This document shows positions 1-6,237 of a stretch of DNA of 7,277 nucleotides, piece by piece (the first letter of the stretch is position 1; each line of letters begins with the position of its first letter). This stretch comes from Bacteroidales bacterium UBA5537 (lineage in GTDB: Bacteria; Bacteroidota; Bacteroidia; Bacteroidales; Lentimicrobiaceae): the NCBI GenBank assembly GCA_002426025.1, contig DINP01000093.1, positions 7,383 to 14,659 of the forward strand, written 5' to 3'. The notes under the pieces were generated by a model. It was not told the DNA's origin and made no database searches. It saw nothing but the letters and a program-made list of their open reading frames with translations. The position numbers and the translations under genes are program-made.

Positions 1-1560
1 GTTCCTGACGGGCATGCCATTTTGTTTGAATACACAGCAATTTCGGGCGAAAATGAATGGTCGGGTAGTTTTACCATTACCGCCCATTCTGTTGTGCTGA
101 ATTTCGCCGGCAAAACCATCACCGACGAGCAGGGCAACAACAACGGGAAAGCCGATCCGGGTGAAACCGTTCAGCTTCATCTTTCTTTAATCAATGCCGG
201 AACAGGTCCTGCTTACAATGTTACCGGTATCCTTACATCAGAAGATCCCTATATCGTTATTAATGTTGATAGCTTAAATTACGGTACAATCAACGGATAT
301 GAAACCGTAACAGCCACCTATACAATTACATCGCTTCCTTCAACCCCAACCGGGTATATGGCAGACTTCACACTGAACATGACAGCCGATGGAGGCTTTG
401 AATCATCGGGCATGTTTAGTATCATCATAGGGCAGATTCCGGTACTTATTATTGACCTCGACGGAAACCACAATTCAGGACCAGCAATCAAAAGTTGCCT
501 CACCAACTTAGCGGTTTCATCTGATTATGTTACAAGCTGGCCTCTGGTAATCAATACTTACCAATCGGTATTTGTTTGCCTTGGCACCTATTCAGTTAAT
601 ACAACTTTAACAAATGTACAAGGTCAGATGCTGGCTAATTTTCTGAATGCAGGTGGCAAAGTATATATGGAAGGTGGCGACACCTGGGCGTACAACACTC
701 CAACTCCGGTTCACCCTATGTTTATGATTGATGGTGATGCTGATGGCTCAGGTGATCTGAGCACACTGCAAGGCATGGATCAGTCAATAGTTGACGGAAT
801 GTCATTCAGTTTTTCTGGCGATAACAGTTACATTGACCGTTTACTTCCTTTAGAAACTGCTGTTCCATTGTTCCAGAATGCTTCACCATCTTACTATGCA
901 GCAATTTCATACGATGGAGGAACATACAAAACCATTGGGTCATCTTTTGAATTTGGTGGATTGCAGGATGGCAGCAACCGTTCGGTTAAAGATACCCTGA
1001 TGATGCAATACATTGAATTCTTCGGAATTTCAGGAGCCGCTCCCCTGCTTGCCAACTTCATGGCAACAGATAATACAATTTGTCGCTATGAAGAGGTTAT
1101 ATTTACCGATAATTCAGCAGGCAATATTGTTAGCTGGGAATGGAGCTTCCCCGGAGGAGACCCTGCCACATCAACAGAACAGAATCCTTTAGTTACCTAT
1201 AACGAAGCGGGTGTTTATGATGTTACCCTTACTGTAAATGATGGCAACAACTCCAATACAATTACCAAAACCGGATTTATGATTGTGGATGTTTGCAGTG
1301 GGATTTCAGAACCAGACCGAACCGAACAGGTTAAGGTTTACCCCAATCCATCAGGTGGAAAACTGGTAATTGAAACCAAAGGAATCAGCGGTAACTCGGT
1401 TATTAGACTAATGAATACGTCTGGTATCGAAATATACACCGGCTCTGTTTCAAACAGTGGAATGAATGTTGTTGATTTCCCTGGCATAGCATCAGGAATC
1501 TACATGCTTTCATTTGAAAACGATAACTTCAGGAAAGTCATTAAGGTTGTAATTAACTAA
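1..1560 (+). CDS. T9SS-secreted multidomain protein, 3' part only (Ig/CARDB-like, alpha/beta domain, PKD, type A sorting domain)
   Basis: The frame is open from base 1, so this is the last 519 residues of a longer protein whose N-terminus lies outside the window. In order: a beta-rich segment with the loop D42..GNNNGKADPGET56, typical of CARDB/Ig-like modules in Bacteroidota exoproteins (about 1-146); an alpha/beta stretch (about 148-345) beginning with the hydrophobic strand VLIIDLDG and containing YMEGGDTW near 222-229, resembling a GATase-like/flavodoxin-like fold; a PKD domain (about 348-431) with the WEWSFPGG core; and a type A sorting domain (about 444-519) with the VYPNP opening and a SGIYML motif near the end. 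The protein should cross the outer membrane by T9SS and be attached to or released from the surface. Enzymes such as C25, S8 or M6 peptidases often carry such tails, but no catalytic domain is visible here, so the activity is unknown. A strong terminator follows 18 bases after the stop. Confidence 0.9.
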   Translation, partial: VPDGHAILFEYTAISGENEWSGSFTITAHSVVLNFAGKTITDEQGNNNGKADPGETVQLHLSLINAGTGPAYNVTGILTSEDPYIVINVDSLNYGTINGYETVTATYTITSLPSTPTGYMADFTLNMTADGGFESSGMFSIIIGQIPVLIIDLDGNHNSGPAIKSCLTNLAVSSDYVTSWPLVINTYQSVFVCLGTYSVNTTLTNVQGQMLANFLNAGGKVYMEGGDTWAYNTPTPVHPMFMIDGDADGSGDLSTLQGMDQSIVDGMSFSFSGDNSYIDRLLPLETAVPLFQNASPSYYAAISYDGGTYKTIGSSFEFGGLQDGSNRSVKDTLMMQYIEFFGISGAAPLLANFMATDNTICRYEEVIFTDNSAGNIVSWEWSFPGGDPATSTEQNPLVTYNEAGVYDVTLTVNDGNNSNTITKTGFMIVDVCSGISEPDRTEQVKVYPNPSGGKLVIETKGISGNSVIRLMNTSGIEIYTGSVSNSGMNVVDFPGIASGIYMLSFENDNFRKVIKVVIN

Positions 1561-1578
1561 ACAGACAATGTCTTCAAG

Positions 1579-1609
1579 AGAAGGGCGGATTTTCCGCCCT
1601 TCTTTTTTT
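1579..1609 (+). terminator. Rho-independent terminator after the T9SS cargo gene
   Basis: A perfect 10-bp stem (AGAAGGGCGG at 1579-1588 with CCGCCCTTCT at 1594-1603) encloses a 5-base ATTTT loop. The run of T continues to 1609. It lies 18 bases past the stop codon and is the strongest hairpin in the window. Confidence 0.93.
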
Positions 1610-1905
1610 CAGGAATGACTGTATTTGCAGTTATACATTTCAAAAGCCAAATAACAGAAGCAATTTTGATCAGAACCATCTCATATAGTTACTAATATCT
1701 GAATCAGAATTTTAATATGTTTATTTTTTATATATAATAGACTCAAAGCCATTCATTAACAAGCATTTACATCTTTTTAACATATTTTTGTAATTGTCGA
1801 AGATCAATTATCCGGTTTTAGTATTATTTTTGCTGTATCAGGGATGATAGCAACATTAGGATAATTAGCAATTCATATTTTAATTCACATTTATTTTATA
1901 ATCCA
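1610..1905. other. A/T-rich intergenic leader region before the NYN gene
   Basis: Roughly 300 bases without a credible reading frame on either strand. It is very A/T-rich, especially 1712-1740. Two copies of a Bacteroidota -7 motif (TATTTTTG at 1783-1790 and 1825-1832) are the only recognisable signals. I see no tRNA, no strong hairpin and no riboswitch core. The stretch probably holds the promoter and untranslated leader of the NYN gene. Confidence 0.6.
1783..1832 (+). promoter_or_regulatory. Candidate -7 elements of the NYN-CSD gene
   Basis: TATTTTTG occurs at 1783-1790 and again at 1825-1832; both match the Bacteroidota primary-sigma -7 consensus TAnnTTTG. Neither has a clear TTTG at the -33 position, and the background is A/T-rich, so either or both could be chance. 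Transcripts would carry leaders of about 110 or 70 bases respectively. Confidence 0.35.
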
Positions 1906-2814
1906 ATGAACGACGCAAACAGTATGATCAAAATTGGCGTATTTTATGATGGCAATTATTTTCTTCATGTAAGCAATTACTATTACTACGAACATGAGCG
2001 CAATGCAAGAATAAGCATCGAAGGATTGCATAACTTCATCAGGAGCCGTGTTTCGAAAGAGGAGGGGATTGACACAAAATTATGTCATATTGTTGATTCA
2101 CATTATTTCCGGGGAAGACTCAGTGCTTATGAAGCACAGAGTTCTGAAAACAAACTTTACGCTGAAAGGATTTTTGACGACATCCTGATGGGCGAAAAAG
2201 TAATTACACACTACCTGCCGTTGCGCATGCGCGGTGGCAAACGCGAAGAAAAAGGCATTGATGTATGGTTGGCTCTCGAAGCTTATGAGCTTACCGTTTT
2301 CAAGAAATTTGATGTACTGGTTTTGATTGCTTCCGATGGCGACTATGTGCCGCTGGTGCGAAAACTCAATACATTGGGTACAAGGGTCATGTTACTGAGT
2401 TGGGATTTTAAGTATCAGGACATGAACGGCCGTGAGAGCGTAACCCGCACTTCGCAGGAGCTTTTGGAAGAGGTAACTTACCCTGTTGCAATGCATGAAC
2501 TGATTGATAACCGGCTCAATAAAAATGATTCGCTTATTGTCAATCTGTTCGATAAACAGGATGAGTTGCGCGCCAAGATTCTGTCAAAACCGGTTCCTGA
2601 AGGCATTCAGAGAAGCCGTACACTTAACATGAAGAGTGGATACGGATTTATCGCATTCCCGCCTAACAATCTGTTCTTCCATTTTGAAGATGTTGTTGAA
2701 GGCAACTTCAACGATATTATGGATGGTGATCTGGTTGAGTTTCAGATCAGGCGAAATGAACGTGGTGAAGAAGTTGCCTTCGATGTGAGAAAAATCGAAA
2801 TCGGGCTGCAGTAA
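1906..2814 (+). CDS. NYN-domain (PIN-like, LabA/DUF88-type) putative RNase with C-terminal cold-shock domain
   Basis: A 302-residue cytoplasmic protein with no signal peptide or membrane segment. Residues about 7-200 form a NYN domain: the first strand GVFYDGNYF carries the first acidic residue (D15), KGIDVWLALEA carries D119, and the ASDGDYVPLVRKL block carries D144 and D146. Together these are the acidic metal-binding set of PIN-like nucleases. A basic stretch (RMRGGKREEK, 107-116) lies just before D119. Residues about 231-298 form a cold-shock/OB fold: KSGYGFI (243-249) is a good RNP1 motif, LFFHF (256-260) matches RNP2, and GDLVEF follows. The expected role is a metal-dependent RNase or RNA-binding protein targeted by its own OB fold; this is inferred, and the substrate is unknown. 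The start at 1906 is the first ATG; an alternative ATG at 1924 would remove six residues and keep the NYN core. The gene is monocistronic, between two terminators. Confidence 0.88.
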   Translation: MNDANSMIKIGVFYDGNYFLHVSNYYYYEHERNARISIEGLHNFIRSRVSKEEGIDTKLCHIVDSHYFRGRLSAYEAQSSENKLYAERIFDDILMGEKVITHYLPLRMRGGKREEKGIDVWLALEAYELTVFKKFDVLVLIASDGDYVPLVRKLNTLGTRVMLLSWDFKYQDMNGRESVTRTSQELLEEVTYPVAMHELIDNRLNKNDSLIVNLFDKQDELRAKILSKPVPEGIQRSRTLNMKSGYGFIAFPPNNLFFHFEDVVEGNFNDIMDGDLVEFQIRRNERGEEVAFDVRKIEIGLQ

Positions 2815-2831
2815 TTGCCCCGACACAAATG

Positions 2832-2868
2832 AAAGCCGGTAGATTTAACAATTTACCGGCTTTTTTTT
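2832..2868 (+). terminator. Intrinsic terminator of the NYN-CSD gene, possibly bidirectional
   Basis: A 10-bp stem (AAAGCCGGTA at 2832-2841 with TACCGGCTTT at 2854-2863) and a 12-base loop are followed by an unbroken run of eight T (2861-2868, its first three also in the stem). On the minus strand the same hairpin starts three bases after the barrel gene's stop and is followed by TTT then CATTTG, a weaker tail. It may therefore end both convergent transcripts. Confidence 0.9.
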
Positions 2869-3472
2869 ATAACCTGTAATACGCTGAAAGAACAAGAGCA
2901 TCACTGAATTGCCCATGATCCCAGAATCGCCACACATCGCCGGTAACCCGGTTCTTTCGGATGGAAAACAGGGAGTTATCCGTTCTGAACCCAATCCTCA
3001 CATTATCGTTCAGGCTGAATGAAATTCCGGCAAGGAAACATAAGTTCTGGCCTTTAAACGGACTTTCGGTTGTTTCATATCCGTTAAAAGATTCGCCCTG
3101 ATGGATAAGAAAATTGAACCCCAGCCCTGTTTCAAACTCAAAACGTTCATTATAGATGTATCTGTAGAGGAAAGGAAGTTCAATATAGCCCAGCCGCATG
3201 ATGTAGGTGTCGTAACGGTCGCGCTCAGGATCGGGATTCTCACGGCTGCCTTTCTGTATATAAGACAGTTCCATCCTGAACTCCGATTTCGGGCTGACCG
3301 ACAGACTGGTCCAGCCACCTGCATTTACACCCGCTTTATTGAATCCGCCATACAAATCACCGGCCACCTGGCTGCCTACAAGTCCAAGCATTACACCTCC
3401 ATCAAATTTCTGGGCAATTGAAGTGAATGAAAAAACGCTGATTATCAGCACAGAAATGATTCTATTCTTCAT
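2867..3472 (-). CDS. PorT-family outer-membrane beta-barrel protein
   Basis: A 201-residue protein with a clear signal peptide (MKNRIISVLIISVFSFTSIA, cleavage probably before Q21). The mature part reads as alternating amphipathic strands. It shows the family pattern of Bacteroidota small barrels (outer membrane protein beta-barrel, PorT-like): GLVGSQVAGD near 30-39, GGFNKAGVNAGGW near 42-54, YIELPFLYRY at 96-105, GLGFNFLI near 116-123, and a C-terminal strand ending in aromatic residues (SAYYRL). The expected role is an outer-membrane barrel of unknown cargo or partner; the fold does not show which. The start at 3472 is chosen because the signal peptide begins there; the frame stays open upstream to 3616, but that extension has no export signal and runs back into the CAP gene. 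The TAA stop lies inside the T-run of the NYN terminator. The CAP gene is 58 bases upstream on the same strand. Confidence 0.85.
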   Translation of the reverse strand: MKNRIISVLIISVFSFTSIAQKFDGGVMLGLVGSQVAGDLYGGFNKAGVNAGGWTSLSVSPKSEFRMELSYIQKGSRENPDPERDRYDTYIMRLGYIELPFLYRYIYNERFEFETGLGFNFLIHQGESFNGYETTESPFKGQNLCFLAGISFSLNDNVRIGFRTDNSLFSIRKNRVTGDVWRFWDHGQFSDALVLSAYYRL

Positions 3473-3514
3473 ATACTTTAGTGTTGCGGGCTGATTGCTT
3501 TGAAAATACCGAAC

Positions 3515-3544
3515 TAAAGATACAAACAAATTATTCGCCACAAA
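3515..3544 (-). promoter_or_regulatory. Promoter of the beta-barrel gene, overlapping the 3' end of the CAP gene
   Basis: On the minus strand, TTTG (3544-3541), an 18-base spacer and TATCTTTA (3522-3515) match TTTG/TAnnTTTG at 11 of the 12 conserved-or-any positions. Transcription would start near 3508, giving a leader of about 35 bases. The -33 element sits inside the last codons of the CAP gene. Confidence 0.6.
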
Positions 3545-4148
3545 CCTTTGGCTTACCGGCAGGGTCAGTTTGCTCACCAAACCACACAACTGCAAAACCG
3601 TCAAAAAACCCAACACCTATCGCTTTCCAGTCAGCGGTGGCCCATTTACCTTTGTTTACAATCAACTCATGATGTCCACGACTTCCTTTCCAGCCCTTCA
3701 GAATATCAGCAGCACACTCAGCGGGTGTATTGTAAGCGTAGTTTGAGTAAAATGCTATCTCATATCCATCCCCTTTGTATGAAGTTAGTTCACGAGGCTT
3801 ATCCCACATGCAGGCTGCCTTACGATGGTCCTGGGTGTAGCAACATGAGCTCCAGTATTTGCTTGATGACCAGCTATGCAAATTGCATTGACTTCCATGT
3901 TTATAGTTACGTGCCAGATCGTAAACATGAACCCTGGCTACAAGAGAAAGAGAAGCCGAAATTTCAATATCGGGAAGGTTTTGACTGCTGCGGTAAGCAT
4001 TAAGCTGACGTGCCAGTTCACGCTCAGTTTTATTCAGGCATAAAGTGTCGGCACGAAAAGGTTTGATTTTATCATTTTCAGGAACCGCCTGAGCAAAAAC
4101 GCCAGTTGAAACAAAGCTGATAAATAATAAAAGTGCTGAAAGTCGCAT
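3531..4148 (-). CDS. Exported CAP/SCP-domain protein, cysteine-rich
   Basis: A 205-residue protein with a signal peptide (MRLSALLLFISFVSTGVFAQ, cleavage near residue 20). It has no lipobox and no T9SS tail, so it is probably periplasmic. Residues about 42-192 match the CAP (SCP/PR-1/TAPS) superfamily: LARQLNAYRSSQNLP (45-59) is the usual opening helix, followed by SASLSLVARVHVYDLA with H74, then HSW (H91), GYEIAFYS with E130, WKGSRGHHELI with H159/H160, and the closing strands AIGVGFFDG and AVVWFGEQ. H74 or H91, E130 and H159/H160 are candidate members of the CAP cavity; the assignment is by eye. Seven cysteines (37, 88, 102, 103, 113, 145, 203), including a CC pair, suggest disulfides. Function is unknown: bacterial CAP proteins have no common established reaction. 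The start at 4148 is fixed by the signal peptide and an AGGA motif six bases upstream. It is probably first in a two-gene run with the barrel gene. Confidence 0.85.
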   Translation of the reverse strand: MRLSALLLFISFVSTGVFAQAVPENDKIKPFRADTLCLNKTERELARQLNAYRSSQNLPDIEISASLSLVARVHVYDLARNYKHGSQCNLHSWSSSKYWSSCCYTQDHRKAACMWDKPRELTSYKGDGYEIAFYSNYAYNTPAECAADILKGWKGSRGHHELIVNKGKWATADWKAIGVGFFDGFAVVWFGEQTDPAGKPKVCGE

Positions 4149-4154
4149 AAATTT

Positions 4155-4158
4155 TCCT
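4155..4158 (-). promoter_or_regulatory. Shine-Dalgarno-like AGGA fixing the CAP start
   Basis: AGGA on the minus strand ends six bases before the ATG at 4148. It is the clearest ribosome-binding site in the window, where most genes have none. It supports the start at 4148 over the upstream in-frame ATG at 4250. Confidence 0.55.
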
Positions 4159-4233
4159 GTTATTCGTGTAGCCCTGGTTTGGTTTTCTATTTTTGAATCC
4201 TCTGCGAAAAGCTGATTTAGCCACCAAATCTCT

Positions 4234-4264
4234 AAAACATAAATTTTCAACAGGTTATATCAAT
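4234..4264 (-). promoter_or_regulatory. Candidate promoter of the CAP gene
   Basis: On the minus strand, ATTG (4264-4261), a 19-base spacer and TATGTTTT (4241-4234) give one mismatch in each Bacteroidota box. The inferred start near 4228 gives a leader of about 80 bases ending in an AGGA site. Confidence 0.4.
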
Positions 4265-4407
4265 TAAATTATCAATACTTTGAGGTTCTTTTTGAATTTG
4301 TGTTTTTGTGGTTATTCCTTGTTTTCCTCTTTCGGAGCAAATCCATGATTTGAATTTTAAGTCAATAAAATGTATTCAAAAATTGTGCCCTATTCTGTGA
4401 GTCCAAT

Positions 4408-4438
4408 TTTGCTGATACCCTGAATTAAACTACTTTTG
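4408..4438 (+). promoter_or_regulatory. Consensus Bacteroidota promoter of the two-component operon
   Basis: TTTG at 4408-4411, a 19-base spacer and TACTTTTG at 4431-4438 match TTTG/TAnnTTTG at every specified position. Transcription should begin about 5-8 bases later, near 4443-4447, leaving an A-rich leader of about 40 bases before the ATG at 4487. This excludes the TTG at 4436 as a start. Confidence 0.82.
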
Positions 4439-4486
4439 GAATTGATTCAGCTCTTCAGAAAAACACCCGATATAAAAAACAACCTT

Positions 4487-5170
4487 ATGGAAAACGCTCA
4501 ATTCAGGATTTTATTGGCCGATGATGAGCCGGATGTACTTGAATTTTTAAGTTATAATCTGAAAAAGGAAGGTTATCAGACACTTAAGGCTAAAAACGGC
4601 CGGGATGCTATCAATATTGCCCGAAAAGAGCAGCCGCACCTGGTTATTCTCGATGTGATGATGCCCGAAATGGATGGAATTGAGACCTGCCGCGAAATAA
4701 AACTGCTTCCTGAGCTAAAGAATACCATTGTTGTTTTTCTGACCGCACGCGGCGAAGACTATTCCCAGATTGCCGGCTTTGAAGCCGGTGCCGACGACTA
4801 TATCACCAAACCCATCAAACCCCGCATTCTGACATCCCGGGTAAAAGCCCTTCTGAGACGATACAAGGAAGAAGATCAGTCACACGATGCCTATCATCTT
4901 CCGGATATGATTATTGACCGCGAAAAATATCTTATTATCAAAGACGGTAAAAACATTGTGCTTCCTAAAAAAGAATTTGAACTGCTGGTTTTACTGACTT
5001 CCAGACCCAATAAAGTTTTTTCACGGGACGAAATTTTTGCAAATGTCTGGGGTAACGATGTTATTGTGGGTGATCGCACCATTGATGTGCACGTGAGGAA
5101 AATACGCGAAAAAATAGGCATCGAAAACATAAAAACCATCAAGGGTGTTGGCTATAAGTACGAATCCTGA
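4487..5170 (+). CDS. OmpR/PhoB-family response regulator
   Basis: A 227-residue cytoplasmic DNA-binding regulator of the usual length for the family. The receiver domain (about 6-125) has the acidic pair D12/D13, phospho-acceptor D56 in LVILDVMMPEMDG, the switch threonine T86 in FLTARGE, and K108 in the cis-proline motif TKPI. The winged-helix domain (about 138-226) shows LPKKEFELLVLL, the recognition-helix stretch DRTIDVHVRKIREKIG, and IKTIKGVGYKYES at the end. Phosphorylation by the next gene's kinase is expected to promote dimer binding to DNA. Its targets are not visible; the PhoB-like form does not prove phosphate control. The start is the ATG at 4487, because the longer open frame begins at a TTG inside the promoter's -7 box. 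The kinase gene follows after 17 bases and shares the promoter. Confidence 0.95.
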   Translation: MENAQFRILLADDEPDVLEFLSYNLKKEGYQTLKAKNGRDAINIARKEQPHLVILDVMMPEMDGIETCREIKLLPELKNTIVVFLTARGEDYSQIAGFEAGADDYITKPIKPRILTSRVKALLRRYKEEDQSHDAYHLPDMIIDREKYLIIKDGKNIVLPKKEFELLVLLTSRPNKVFSRDEIFANVWGNDVIVGDRTIDVHVRKIREKIGIENIKTIKGVGYKYES

Positions 5171-5187
5171 TTTAATCTTACCGGTAT

Positions 5188-6237
5188 ATGAAGCTGAATT
5201 ATTCAGACCCTAACAGACTGGCAATTACCAATGCATTGGTTATTACAATCTTTGCCATTGTGGCAAACGTGCTCCTCGTTCTGCTATCAACCGGGAAACC
5301 GGCGTTATTGCTTGTTATCGGCATTAATTCCCTCTCCCTGGGAGTAGCCTTTTTCCTGTTCAGGTTTACCCTTGAAAAGTTTATTTATGAAAAAATTAAA
5401 ATTATCTACAAAACCATCCGCAACCTGAAATTGCCAAAAGATGCAGACAGAACAGCCATTATGGGAAGTTCACTCGATAAGGTAAACCAGGAAGTGATTG
5501 AATGGGGCGAAACCAAGAAGAAAGAGATTGAAGAGTTGAAGAAAATGGCCGGTTACCGCCGCGAATTTCTTGGCAATGTTTCGCACGAACTGAAGACACC
5601 CATTTTTAATATTCAGGGCTATGTGCTTACACTGCTAGATGGAGGCCTCGAAGATCCCAGCATCAACAAAGAATATCTCTTTCGTACCGAAAAGAGCATA
5701 AACCGCATGATTGCCATAGTCGAAGACCTCGAAACCATTTCCCATCTCGAATCGAGTGAACTGCAATTAAAAGAGAGCCGTTTCGATATAACATTGCTTA
5801 CGCGCGAAGTAATCGAGTTCTTAGAGATTAAATCGAAAAAACTAAATACCTCTTTTATTTTTGGTGGAAATTACGACAAACCCATCTTTATAAAAGCAGA
5901 TAAGGAGCGTATCAGGCAGGTACTTATCAACCTGATTGACAATTCAATCAAGTATGGTAATCCCGAAAACGGAAAAACCAAAATCAGCTTTTTCGATATG
6001 GATGAGAATACCCTGATTGAGGTTACCGATGATGGAAACGGAATTGAAGCTGCTGATATTCCCCGGGTTTTTGAGCGGTTTTACCGCACCGATAAAGGCC
6101 GTTCGCGCGAGCAGGGCGGCTCAGGCCTGGGACTTGCCATTGTTAAGCATATTATTGAGGCGCACAACCAGACCATCAACGTGCGCAGTACGATGGGCGT
6201 GGGAACCACCTTTGCCTTTACACTTAAAAAAGCCTGA
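5188..6237 (+). CDS. Membrane sensor histidine kinase (PhoR-like HisKA/HATPase), minimal sensor
   Basis: A 349-residue inner-membrane kinase. Two hydrophobic segments (about 11-33 and 38-60) are separated by only about five residues (STGKP), so there is no periplasmic sensor domain. A charged linker (about 61-125), partly likely coiled coil (WGETKKKEIEELKKM), replaces the PAS domain found in many PhoR proteins. The HisKA domain has the H-box FLGNVSHELKTPI with phospho-acceptor H133. The HATPase domain has the N-box QVLINLIDNSIKYG (N252), G1 box DDGNGI (281-286), F-box FERFYR (295-300) and G2 box GGSGLGLAIV (310-319). All catalytic boxes are intact. It should phosphorylate D56 of the upstream regulator, with which it forms an operon. 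The tiny loop points to sensing within the membrane or through a partner protein; this is inference. No ribosome-binding motif is evident before the ATG. Confidence 0.94.
   Translation: MKLNYSDPNRLAITNALVITIFAIVANVLLVLLSTGKPALLLVIGINSLSLGVAFFLFRFTLEKFIYEKIKIIYKTIRNLKLPKDADRTAIMGSSLDKVNQEVIEWGETKKKEIEELKKMAGYRREFLGNVSHELKTPIFNIQGYVLTLLDGGLEDPSINKEYLFRTEKSINRMIAIVEDLETISHLESSELQLKESRFDITLLTREVIEFLEIKSKKLNTSFIFGGNYDKPIFIKADKERIRQVLINLIDNSIKYGNPENGKTKISFFDMDENTLIEVTDDGNGIEAADIPRVFERFYRTDKGRSREQGGSGLGLAIVKHIIEAHNQTINVRSTMGVGTTFAFTLKKA

Larger units (their letters stand above)
4149..4486. other. Divergent intergenic region between the CAP gene and the two-component operon
   Basis: 338 bases with no credible gene. 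It carries a probable minus-strand promoter for the CAP gene (4234-4264), a consensus plus-strand promoter for the regulator (4408-4438) and, between them, an inverted repeat TTTGAAT/ATTCAAA (4349-4355 and 4374-4380). No terminator-type hairpin or RNA gene was recognised. Confidence 0.7.

Noticed and set aside
1579..1609. The strong hairpin as a small RNA or attenuator of the NYN gene.
   Set aside because: Its place right after a stop codon, with a perfect stem and T run, is fully explained as a terminator, and it lies almost 300 bases before the next start.
318..2826. Minus-strand open frames at 318-506 and 2584-2826.
   Set aside because: They are antisense to well-supported coding regions, with no domain and no upstream signals.
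3473..3616. Longer start of the beta-barrel gene at 3616.
   Set aside because: It would overlap the CAP coding region in another frame and bury the evident signal peptide 48 residues inside the protein.
3010..4003. Overlapping open frames at 3010-3324 (-), 3101-3421 (+), 3481-3672 (+) and 3548-4003 (+).
   Set aside because: They are shadows of the barrel and CAP genes, which have signal peptides and family motifs; the shadow proteins show no recognisable domain.
4188..4195. Plus-strand TATTTTTG as another promoter for the two-component operon.
   Set aside because: It has no -33 partner, would need a leader near 290 bases, and lies in A/T-rich DNA; the promoter at 4408-4438 is far better.
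4149..4250. Longer start of the CAP gene at 4250.
   Set aside because: The signal peptide and AGGA site place the start at 4148; the extension is charged and also crosses the probable promoter.
4436..4486. N-terminal extension of the response regulator from a TTG start.
   Set aside because: The TTG is part of the -7 promoter box, and the extra residues precede the normal receiver-domain beginning.
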